DNA of 33,922 nt from JAZSMS01 sp045536015 (lineage in GTDB: Bacteria; Bacillota; Clostridia; Christensenellales; QALW01). Below, in pieces: positions 7,306 through 13,874 of the stretch. A model generated the notes under the pieces. It was not told where the DNA came from. It ran no database searches and saw only the letters and a program-made list of their open reading frames with translations. The stretch is from positions 1-33,922 of the forward strand of contig JAZSMS010000138.1 of the NCBI GenBank assembly GCA_045536015.1, written 5' to 3'. Positions within the stretch are counted from its first letter, which is position 1. Each line of letters opens with the position of its first letter. Position numbers and translations under genes: made by a program.

Positions 7306-7327
7306 TATTTTTTCCTCCTACACTCAA

Positions 7328-9142
7328 TTATTCTACGTAAATTGCCTTGAACTTACATGCAGCTTCGCAAGCACCGCACTTGATACACTTATCAGTATCA
7401 ATTGCCATTGAAGGAAGCTTGTGTCCGGGGGCAACGTAGTCAGTCTTAGAAATAGCCGATACAGGACAGTTCTTTGCGCAAAGACCGCAGCCTATGCACT
7501 TATCCTTATCGATGATGTATTTCTTAAATGCAGTGCAGTAATGTGCAGTACACTGCTTGTTATAGATATGATCCTCATATTCGTTACGGAAGAAACGAAT
7601 AGTTGAAAGCACGGGGTTGGGAGCAGTCTGTCCAAGACCGCAAAGCGATGAAGCCTTAATGGTGTTGCAAAGACTTTCAAGCTTTTCGATGTCACCGTCT
7701 TCTCCGCGACCGTCTGTAATCTTGGTTAAAAGCTCAAGCATACGGCGGGTACCGATACGGCAGGGTGTGCACTTGCCGCACGATTCATCAACGATAAACT
7801 CAAGGAAGAACTTAGCGATGTCAACCATACAGTTATCTTCGTCCATAACGATCATACCGCCCGAGCCCATCATACAGCCGATTTCGGTAAGTGAATCGTA
7901 GTCAACCTTAATATCAATAAGCTCAGCAGGAATGCATCCGCCCGAGGGACCGCCGGTCTGAACTGCCTTAAATGCCTTTCCATTAGGAATACCGCCACCG
8001 ATTGAGTAGATAATCTCTCTAAGCGGAATACCCATGGGAACCTCAACAAGACCTGTATGCTCAATCTTTCCGCCAAGAGCGAAAATCTTGGTTCCGGGCG
8101 ACTTTTCAGTACCCATTGATCTAAACCAATCAGCACCCTTTAAGATAATCTGGGGAACGTTAGCAAAGGTTTCAACATTGTTCTCAACAGTGGGCTTGTT
8201 GTAAAGACCCTTGACTGCGGGATACGGAGGTCTGGGACGGGGCTCACCGCGCTTGCCTTCGATTGAACGCATAAGAGCAGTTTCCTCACCGCAAACGAAA
8301 GCGCCTGCGCCGAGACGGATATATAAGTCAAAGTCAAAGCCTGTACCGAAAATATTTTTACCTAAAAGGCCGTACTCTCTTGCCTGGTCAATAGCAATCT
8401 GCAAGCGTCTAACTGCGATAGGATACTCAGCACGAACGTAAACGTAACCGATGGTTGCACCGATAGCATAACCGGCGATAGCCATAGCCTCGATTAAGCA
8501 GTGGGGGTCACCCTCTAAAACCGAGCGGTCCATAAATGCACCGGGGTCGCCCTCGTCAGCATTACATACAACGTACTTCTGGTCTGCCTTGTTAGGAGCA
8601 GTTAAAGCCCACTTTCTACCGGTGGGGAAACCGCCGCCGCCACGGCCGCGAAGACCTGAATCGGAAACAACCTTAATAACTTCCTCAGGGGTCATTTCGG
8701 TTAAAGCCTTACCAAGTGCGGCATAGCCGTCCATTGCGATATATTCCTCAATGTTTTCGGGGTCGATAACACCGCAGTTTCTCAAAACAACACGCTTCTG
8801 TGATTTGTAGAAGGCGGTATCGTTAAGCGAAACGTTGCCCTCAACAACCTCATCACCTGTATCGGTATAAGCAAGACGATCTACGATACGTCCCTTTAAA
8901 AGATGCTCTTCTACAATTTCCTTAACGTCATCTACCGTAACCTTGCTGTAGAAGGTACCTTCGGGATAGATAATAACAACAGGACCGAGTGCGCAAAGAC
9001 CGAAGCAACCTGTCTGAACGATTTTAACCTCATCAGCAATGCCTTTTGCGGTTAAATTTTCAACAAACGCATCCTGGATTTTTTTGCTTCCGGAAGATGT
9101 ACAGCCGGTACCGCCACAAATAAGTACATGTGAACGAATCAT
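7328..9142 (-). CDS. hndC: NAD(P)-binding flavoprotein subunit of the hydrogenase (NuoF-like)
   Basis: This subunit moves electrons between pyridine nucleotide, FMN and the iron-sulfur chain of the complex; in bifurcating relatives this is where electrons split. Domains: N-terminal thioredoxin-fold [2Fe-2S] domain (Cys9, 14, 46, 50); NuoF core with the nucleotide and flavin motifs RGRGGGGFPTGRKW (165-178) and CNADEGDPGAF; SLBB region; [4Fe-4S] ligands in ESCGKCTPC (455-461) plus Cys501; and a C-terminal pair of [4Fe-4S] motifs (CIGCGLCAKNC 549-559, CIKCGACEAAC 586-596). At 604 aa it matches HndC/HydB proteins. A GGAGG site lies 8-9 nt upstream. The two C-terminal clusters probably pass electrons to HndD or accept them from ferredoxin. 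Confidence 0.95.
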   Translation of the reverse strand: MIRSHVLICGGTGCTSSGSKKIQDAFVENLTAKGIADEVKIVQTGCFGLCALGPVVIIYPEGTFYSKVTVDDVKEIVEEHLLKGRIVDRLAYTDTGDEVVEGNVSLNDTAFYKSQKRVVLRNCGVIDPENIEEYIAMDGYAALGKALTEMTPEEVIKVVSDSGLRGRGGGGFPTGRKWALTAPNKADQKYVVCNADEGDPGAFMDRSVLEGDPHCLIEAMAIAGYAIGATIGYVYVRAEYPIAVRRLQIAIDQAREYGLLGKNIFGTGFDFDLYIRLGAGAFVCGEETALMRSIEGKRGEPRPRPPYPAVKGLYNKPTVENNVETFANVPQIILKGADWFRSMGTEKSPGTKIFALGGKIEHTGLVEVPMGIPLREIIYSIGGGIPNGKAFKAVQTGGPSGGCIPAELIDIKVDYDSLTEIGCMMGSGGMIVMDEDNCMVDIAKFFLEFIVDESCGKCTPCRIGTRRMLELLTKITDGRGEDGDIEKLESLCNTIKASSLCGLGQTAPNPVLSTIRFFRNEYEDHIYNKQCTAHYCTAFKKYIIDKDKCIGCGLCAKNCPVSAISKTDYVAPGHKLPSMAIDTDKCIKCGACEAACKFKAIYVE

Positions 9143-9162
9143 AATTTTACCTCCGTATTATA

Positions 9163-9531
9163 TCACTGATTGGCAGCGATTGTGTATTCGGTAACAACCT
9201 TGCCGCCCTTTAAGTGCTTTTCAACGACCTCTTTAGCTTTTTCAGCGGTCATTTTTACATAAGTTATTTTTTCCTTACCTGCCTCGTGAACCTCAACAAC
9301 GGGCTCGAATTGACAAATGCCTATGCAGCCGGTTTGCGAAACCGTAACCTTCTGTTCAAGATCCTCCTTGCTTACGCCCTCAACAAAAGCGTTAAGAACG
9401 GGACGTGCACCTGCTGCGATTCCGCACGTTGCCATACCAACAACAACACGAATCTCGTTTGCGCCTTCCCTGAGAACGACCTTGTCCTTCATTTTGTCCT
9501 TGATTGCTTGCAGTTCTGCCAATGTTTTCAT
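9163..9531 (-). CDS. hndB: HndB-like thioredoxin-fold ferredoxin subunit
   Basis: A small (122 aa) subunit of the NAD(P)-reducing hydrogenase complex with a [2Fe-2S]-thioredoxin fold. It has Cys36 in ATCGIAAGAR and Cys69/Cys73 in TGCIGIC. Only three of the four cysteines seen in NuoE-type domains are present. I recall the single-Cys CGIAAGAR segment as normal for HndB-type proteins, so this is probably a family trait, though cluster binding may need another ligand or partner. AAAGGAAG precedes the ATG. It sits 20 bp upstream of hndC and 33 bp after the HATPase gene, within the operon. Confidence 0.88.
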   Translation of the reverse strand: MKTLAELQAIKDKMKDKVVLREGANEIRVVVGMATCGIAAGARPVLNAFVEGVSKEDLEQKVTVSQTGCIGICQFEPVVEVHEAGKEKITYVKMTAEKAKEVVEKHLKGGKVVTEYTIAANQ

Positions 9532-9564
9532 AATAGACTTCCTTTCTGTATGAATTAAATAATT

Positions 9565-10095
9565 TTATAAATTTTCATATTGCTCGCGCATATATTCTTC
9601 TATCCACTTAATAACCTCGTAGCTTGAAAGCGGAACGTCCTCAAGTTCTCTTTTAAGCACGCGTGTATCAAGCTCAACTGCTTCTTTGCCTTTTGTATGT
9701 CGAAAGAAGAAGTCCCTGTCGGGATGACCTTGAATAAGCGTTACTATTGTCTCTGTAACATCTCCAAGCGGAGTAAAGTCAATATGACGCGTATTGAAAA
9801 CAGCTTCAACTACCGTGCCCTGACCAAGAGTACTCTTTATTTTAAAACTGCCCTCCGTTTGCTCGGCGGCAAGCTTTAAAAGCGGAATACCAAGCCCTAC
9901 CGAACGCGTTGTACGCGTTGTATAAAAAGGGTCAGTAACACTTTTAACGGTTTCCTCATCCATTCCGCACCCATTATCAATTATAGAAAGCTTAAGCTTA
10001 TCTTCTGTTTGATAAAGCAAAATCTCTATAAGCGTTGCGCGAGCCTTTACCGAATTTTCGGCTATATCAAGAATGTTTAAGGATAATTCTTTCAT
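9565..10095 (-). CDS. HATPase-domain (histidine-kinase-like) protein, 176 aa
   Basis: This is a GHKL ATPase domain without a visible dimerisation and phosphoacceptor domain. The N-box is DIAENSVKA (Asn14), the G1 box IIDNGCGMD (40-46), then DPFYTTR (55-61) and the G2 box GLGIPLL (67-73). The last 70 residues are an unrecognised extension ending in a helix. It binds ATP by family logic, but no histidine in a kinase-type H-box is seen, so it is not a complete sensor kinase. Genes like this accompany clostridial multimeric hydrogenases. Its start overlaps the PHP gene stop by 4 bp (ATGA), implying translational coupling. Its partner and phosphoryl acceptor are unknown; the adjacent PHP and DRTGG proteins are candidates. 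Confidence 0.88.
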   Translation of the reverse strand: MKELSLNILDIAENSVKARATLIEILLYQTEDKLKLSIIDNGCGMDEETVKSVTDPFYTTRTTRSVGLGIPLLKLAAEQTEGSFKIKSTLGQGTVVEAVFNTRHIDFTPLGDVTETIVTLIQGHPDRDFFFRHTKGKEAVELDTRVLKRELEDVPLSSYEVIKWIEEYMREQYENL

Positions 10096-10814
10096 CTAAG
10101 CACCTCAAAAAGTTTTTTTCTTACCAATGCACTTGAATATGGCTCATCATCAAGTTCAAACCAATTTTCCTTGTCGCGCATATCTGAAAGATTATGTGCA
10201 TCGGACGAAACTACCATTTTTTTATCTTCAAGATGAAACTTTTTTATATATTCTTCTGCTTTAGAAGCATCGTGCAACTCAAAGCAAGAAAAATCTTCTC
10301 GCGGAAAATCACCCAAAATGGCTATTATTCCATTTGCATCGCGGTCAATGTGCGCAGGATAGCACACAGCCCCGAATTTTTTTGCAACCTCGGGTACCTC
10401 GTAAGCAGAGATATCCGTTGCATTTATAAGTAAAAATTCTTCTTCGCCGATAATTTCGTCATTTTCATCTAAAATATACTGATTTCCGAAAATATCGGGC
10501 TTATTTTTTATCTTTATTCTTCTTGAATCAAGATAAGCATCAAACTCCATCGCGCGCGAAAGCTCTTCAAACAGTAATATAATATGTATGTCTTCGCTTG
10601 TTGTAAGTTCAACACCTGCAACGGCTATTATGCCGTAGCGTTTTGCCGCCGCAAAAAACGCGGGACAGTTTTTTAAGGTGTTATGGTCGCAAAGAGCAAC
10701 TATATTAAGTCCGCAAAGCGTAGCGTAGCCCGCAATGTTGTTTGGGGTTGAATCCTCGTCGCCGCAAGGCGAGAGGCACGAATGAATATGCAAGTCGTAA
10801 TAATACCTGCTCAT
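10092..10814 (-). CDS. PHP-domain metal-dependent phosphoesterase, 240 aa
   Basis: A cytoplasmic PHP-superfamily hydrolase (TrpH/YciV-like group) that probably cleaves a phosphoester. The metal-binding pattern is intact: DLHIHSCLSP (His9, His11), CDHNT (Asp43, His44), AGVEL (Glu69), CYPAH (His155) and SSDAH (Asp205, His207). It overlaps both neighbours by 4 bp (ATGA junctions), so it is made in step with the DRTGG protein before it and the HATPase after it. In this setting it could reverse a phosphorylation or degrade a nucleotide signal made by the neighbouring ATPases; that is inference. TrpH-type relatives degrade oligonucleotides or nucleoside 3',5'-bisphosphates, so general RNA or nucleotide turnover is the alternative. 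Confidence 0.9.
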   Translation of the reverse strand: MSRYYYDLHIHSCLSPCGDEDSTPNNIAGYATLCGLNIVALCDHNTLKNCPAFFAAAKRYGIIAVAGVELTTSEDIHIILLFEELSRAMEFDAYLDSRRIKIKNKPDIFGNQYILDENDEIIGEEEFLLINATDISAYEVPEVAKKFGAVCYPAHIDRDANGIIAILGDFPREDFSCFELHDASKAEEYIKKFHLEDKKMVVSSDAHNLSDMRDKENWFELDDEPYSSALVRKKLFEVLR

Positions 10815-11134
10815 ATATTTTTACTTATTTCTACTGCCGTTTCAAATATCGGCATATCAGAAATTAAAACGTTTATATTTTTTTCAATGGCTTTATCTAT
10901 GCAGTCTTGATCAAAAGCAACGCCTTCTGCCAATATAACACACGCAACGTCTGCAAGCGAAGCAACTGCTAAAACGTTTACGTTTGACATTATAGTTATC
11001 CACGCATCGTCTGCCTTTGCTCTGCCCATTACCCAACTTAAAAGGTCGCCTACATATGCGCCCCTTATCTCTCGGTTTTCACTTGGCAGACTTATTGCTT
11101 TAAAGCCAAGCAAGGTTAAATCTTTTACTGTCAT
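10811..11134 (-). CDS. DRTGG-domain-like protein, 107 aa (copy 2)
   Basis: A small alpha/beta protein resembling stand-alone DRTGG domains, which otherwise occur next to CBS or P-loop domains in signalling and metabolic proteins. It shows alternating strands and helices: MTVKDLTLLG, RGAYVGDLLSWVMG, AWITIMSNVNVLAVASLADV, VACVILAEG and INVLISDMP. I chose the ATG at 11134 because GGAGG lies 5 nt upstream and its ATG overlaps the TGA of the hydrogenase-like gene. A longer reading frame from 11188 has no ribosome site. It is distantly similar to the other DRTGG-like gene at 12828-13178, so the pair brackets the hydrogenase-like sensor. No catalytic residues are evident; it probably binds a ligand or partner. 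Confidence 0.82.
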   Translation of the reverse strand: MTVKDLTLLGFKAISLPSENREIRGAYVGDLLSWVMGRAKADDAWITIMSNVNVLAVASLADVACVILAEGVAFDQDCIDKAIEKNINVLISDMPIFETAVEISKNI

Positions 11135-12396
11135 TTTTCCTCCGTTTTTTGCATACGGACTTTTGCTATCGGACAATCTTCCTTGCAAATCTGCTTTTTA
11201 ATTACATCCTCTGCAAAAGCACGACACGTCGGCGCACCGCAGGCACCACAGTCTATTCCCGGAAGCGTTTTGCGAAGCGATTGAATATCCGCCATCATAC
11301 GCATTGATTCTGCCATATTGTCGCTAAGACGCGAAATAGGGTAGTATTCGGGAAGATCGTTAAACAGATAATCTTCGGGAATATAATTTTCGCCCTTTTG
11401 TAAAAAGTTTTGCGAAACGGGGAGGTATCTTCTAAGCGATTGCAGTCTTGCGCGCGCAACAAACGGATCCTGCATAGTTAAAACTCCGCCTACGCAGCCG
11501 CCTGTGCAAGCGTTAAGCTCAACAAACTCAAGGTGCGGTGCAAGTCCGTTTTCTATGCGGTCTAAAACGCGGTTAACGTTTTCTATTCCGTCGGCGGCAA
11601 GATAGTTTTCGTTAAAAATCGCAGTGGCTTCACCACCGGAGGATGCCCAGCCAATGCCTATCATTCCCGATTGTGAAATGGAAGCAACGTTTTCGGAATG
11701 CTCCATTTCGTTTATTAAAAGAAAATAGATATCGCTTATTGAAATTACTTCATCCACTTTGCTTTCGTATCCGGCAAAGCCGTTTTTAACATAGCTTGCC
11801 TTTGCAGGACAGGGCGTTATAAAGCAAACACCGATATCTTGGTCCGAAAGCTCGGGATACTCTTCCTTTGCCTGTTTGCGAGCAAGCATCGCTGCAACCT
11901 CCATAGGAGGAAGCATATGAATTATGTTTTCCGAAAGCGTAGGAAAACGCAAGCCTATAAGGCGTACCACAGCGGGACACGCCGAGCTTATTGCGGGTTT
12001 TTTTACGCCGTCAGTTTTTAAATAAAGCCTTGTGTACGCTGAAACCAGTTCTGCTGCGGCAGAAACCTCAAATACCTTATCAAAGCCTATTTTTAATAAG
12101 CCGTTTAAAACAATATCTACGTCTTCAAGATTTTCAAACTGACCGTAAAGTGTTGGGGCAGGAAGCGCAATTTTATACTTAAAGCGCTTCATTGAATCAA
12201 GCTTGGAGCAAACTGCTTTTTTTGCATTATGCGGGCACACGCGAATACACTCGCCGCAATCGATACAGCGTGCTTGATTTATAACTGCATGATTATCTTT
12301 TATGCGTATTGCTTCCGTAGGACAGCGGCGCAGGCAGGTAGTACAGCCTGTGCACTTGTTGCGGTCAAGCAATACGGAATGCTCGTATAATTTCAT
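11131..12396 (-). CDS. Divergent [FeFe]-hydrogenase-like protein, putative H2/redox sensor, 421 aa
   Basis: N-terminal two-cluster ferredoxin (CTGCTTCLRRC 15-25, CIDCGECIRVC 44-54), then an H-cluster domain with the four expected ligands: Cys140 in SSACPAV, Cys196 in TPCPAKA, Cys297 and Cys301 in NACTGGC. Then a C-terminal Fe-S module of the CGACGAPTC type (Cys383, 386, 391, with Cys404/408). The proton-shuttle Cys of catalytic enzymes (CpI Cys299) is Ala139, the third motif ends GCVGGVLT instead of GGGQP, and L2 lacks the MPCxxKxxE Glu. These are marks of the putative sensory [FeFe] hydrogenases (groups C/D). It has no PAS or kinase domain, so output must go to a separate protein, probably one of the operon's HATPases. 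AGTAGGA precedes the ATG. A 4-bp overlap couples it to the next DRTGG gene. Confidence 0.9.
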   Translation of the reverse strand: MKLYEHSVLLDRNKCTGCTTCLRRCPTEAIRIKDNHAVINQARCIDCGECIRVCPHNAKKAVCSKLDSMKRFKYKIALPAPTLYGQFENLEDVDIVLNGLLKIGFDKVFEVSAAAELVSAYTRLYLKTDGVKKPAISSACPAVVRLIGLRFPTLSENIIHMLPPMEVAAMLARKQAKEEYPELSDQDIGVCFITPCPAKASYVKNGFAGYESKVDEVISISDIYFLLINEMEHSENVASISQSGMIGIGWASSGGEATAIFNENYLAADGIENVNRVLDRIENGLAPHLEFVELNACTGGCVGGVLTMQDPFVARARLQSLRRYLPVSQNFLQKGENYIPEDYLFNDLPEYYPISRLSDNMAESMRMMADIQSLRKTLPGIDCGACGAPTCRAFAEDVIKKQICKEDCPIAKVRMQKTEEK

Positions 12397-12403
12397 AATT
12401 TTC

Positions 12404-12826
12404 CTACTTGATATAAACCTTCATTGTAACGGTGGTACCCTTGCCTACGGTAGAGTCTATGCTCATCTCGTCGGTATAGCGCTTCATATTGGGCAAGCCC
12501 ATACCTGCGCCAAAGCCAAGCGAGCGCACCGAGTCGGGTGCAGTTGAATAGCCTTCCTGCATAGCCTTATCAATATCGGCTATACCGGGACCTTGGTCAG
12601 CAAGAATTATCTCAACAAATTCTTCCGTAACCTCAACCGTTGCAGTGCCGCCGTGTGCGTGAATTACCATATTGATTTCGCCTTCGTACATGGCGATAGA
12701 AACACGCCTTATTATTTCAGGCGAAAGACCTAATTGCCGAAGATTTTTTTTAATTTGTACCGACGCCTGACCTGCGGATGTAAAATCGTCGCCGTCAACG
12801 TCAAAATTAAATTTAATTGCTTCCAT
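12404..12826 (-). CDS. RsbW/SpoIIAB-like ATPase, 140 aa
   Basis: A stand-alone GHKL ATPase of the anti-sigma-factor type. The N-box is YEGEINMVIHA (Asn52), the G1 box ADQGPGI (76-82) and the G2 region GFGAGMGLPNMKRY (104-117). Family members are serine kinases or anti-sigma factors, which suggests control by partner binding or phosphorylation. No sigma factor or anti-anti-sigma (STAS) gene is nearby, so the target is unknown. It lies 1 bp after the upstream DRTGG gene and 7 bp before the hydrogenase-like sensor, which makes a functional link to the sensor likely. Its own ribosome site (AAGG) is weak, consistent with coupling to the preceding gene. Confidence 0.88.
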   Translation of the reverse strand: MEAIKFNFDVDGDDFTSAGQASVQIKKNLRQLGLSPEIIRRVSIAMYEGEINMVIHAHGGTATVEVTEEFVEIILADQGPGIADIDKAMQEGYSTAPDSVRSLGFGAGMGLPNMKRYTDEMSIDSTVGKGTTVTMKVYIK

Positions 12827-12827
12827 T

Positions 12828-13178
12828 TTATTTAGCCTTATTACTTGTAAGACCGTTAGAGTACAAAATACCGCAAGCCTCGTACAAGCGCTTATCGCAC
12901 GTCATAACAACTATTCCTGCCTCGCGTGCAAGCTCAAGCATTTCTTCACTGGGCTCCTTCGAGCGAACAAAAACAACGCAAATCATATCCATCATTTCTG
13001 CCGTACGGATAACCTGCGGATTAACAAGTCCGGTTAAAAGGACCGCCTGATCCTTTACGTAAGCAAGAACGTCGCTCATAAGGTCGCAACCGCAAGCAGA
13101 ATAAACATGACGTCCTTCGTGCTCGGGGCAGCACTTTACTTCGGCGTTGAGCAGTTCTTTAATAGTGCTTATCTTCAT
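12828..13178 (-). CDS. DRTGG-domain-like protein, 116 aa (copy 1)
   Basis: A small alpha/beta protein with the pattern of DRTGG domains: MKISTIKELLNAEVKC, then GCDLMSDVLAYVKDQAVLLTG, QVIRTAEMMDMICVVFVRSK and AGIVVMTCDKRLYEACG. Relative to the second copy it has extra N-terminal cysteines (KCCPEHEGRHVYSACGC), which could ligate metal or react with redox signals. AAAGGA lies 7 nt before the ATG. It is the second gene of the operon, 22 bp after hndA. Genes of this kind are found beside hydrogenase and sensor genes in Clostridia, where their role is not known. Confidence 0.82.
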   Translation of the reverse strand: MKISTIKELLNAEVKCCPEHEGRHVYSACGCDLMSDVLAYVKDQAVLLTGLVNPQVIRTAEMMDMICVVFVRSKEPSEEMLELAREAGIVVMTCDKRLYEACGILYSNGLTSNKAK

Positions 13179-13200
13179 ACATTTTCCTTTTTAAAAGGCA

Positions 13201-13683
13201 TTATGCCCTGTATTTGTCTAAAATTCCCTTAATATCTTCAGGAACAAGTCCGCCGTAAACGTCCTCGTTAATAGTCATAACGGGAGCAAGACCGCAGCAG
13301 CCGAGGCAGCGTGTATCCTGAATGCTGAATTTACCGTCAGGTGTGGTCTGACCTGCTTCGATACCAAGATTCTTTTTAACCTCTTCAAGCACTGCAGCAC
13401 TACCCTTAACGTAGCAGGCTGTACCCTGGCAAACGCTTATAACGTTATCACCCTTGGGCTCAAGAGTAAACTGAGCGTAGAAGGTTGCAATGCCAAATAT
13501 TTCTGCAACGGGAACACCCGTCTTTTTTGAGATAAATTCCTGCACCTCAAGTGAAACGCAACCAAACAACTTTTGTGCAAGCTGCATTATGGGCATCATT
13601 GCACCGGGATCTTCCTTGCTGTCGTTTATAAACTTAGCAAGTTCATCAAAAGCGGCCTTTTTTTGTTCATTTGTTAATGCCAT
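13201..13683 (-). CDS. hndA: NuoE-like [2Fe-2S] subunit of the hydrogenase
   Basis: A thioredoxin-fold [2Fe-2S] protein homologous to the 24-kDa subunit of complex I (NuoE/HoxE/HydC). Four ligands are in place: Cys85 and Cys90 in CQGTAC, Cys126 and Cys130 in CLGCC. The N-terminal helical part contains VAEIFGIATFYAQFTLEPKG, typical of the family. At 160 aa it is normal. It works with HndB-HndD as the electron path between pyridine nucleotide and the catalytic subunit. It is the first gene of the ten-gene operon; AGGAGGA precedes the ATG. The six regulatory-looking genes separate it from the other hnd genes, which ties their expression to that of the enzyme. Confidence 0.93.
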   Translation of the reverse strand: MALTNEQKKAAFDELAKFINDSKEDPGAMMPIMQLAQKLFGCVSLEVQEFISKKTGVPVAEIFGIATFYAQFTLEPKGDNVISVCQGTACYVKGSAAVLEEVKKNLGIEAGQTTPDGKFSIQDTRCLGCCGLAPVMTINEDVYGGLVPEDIKGILDKYRA

Positions 13684-13699
13684 ATTGTCCTCCTGTAAT

Positions 13700-13717
13700 T
13701 TTGCCTAAAGTGGCAAA
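13700..13717 (-). promoter_or_regulatory. 5' UTR inverted repeat before hndA
   Basis: TTTGCC and GGCAAA form a 6-bp stem with a 6-nt loop, ending about 8 nt upstream of the hndA Shine-Dalgarno. It could affect translation or be a protein site. Confidence 0.35.
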
Positions 13718-13745
13718 TAATTTGATTTTAAAAGTGAACATAAGC

Positions 13746-13765
13746 GTTCATTGAACATTATAGCA
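13746..13765 (-). promoter_or_regulatory. Hydrogenase operon promoter with palindromic operator
   Basis: The extended -10 TGCTATAAT (13757-13765, minus strand) has no clear -35. The palindrome GTTCATTGAAC (13746-13756) abuts the -10 and covers the expected start site. A further half-site, TGAACA, lies at 13735-13740, 17 bp from its repeat at 13752-13757. This would drive all ten genes from hndA to hndD. I do not recognise the regulator; the site is not an obvious Rex box (TTGTTAA-type). Confidence 0.6.
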
Positions 13766-13816
13766 CACTATTTTAAAAAATGCACTATTTTTTTTAAAAT
13801 TTACAAAATTTTCTGC

Positions 13817-13850
13817 AAAAAATTTGTCCGTACTCTCTGTACGGACAAAT
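13817..13850 (-). terminator. Terminator of the GerMN/NodB lipoprotein gene
   Basis: The stem ATTTGTCCGTAC against GTACGGACAAAT has a 5-nt loop and is followed by a T-run on the minus strand. It lies about 25 bp after the stop codon. Confidence 0.88.
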
Positions 13851-13874
13851 CAGTATTTTTTGGTATTATATTTT

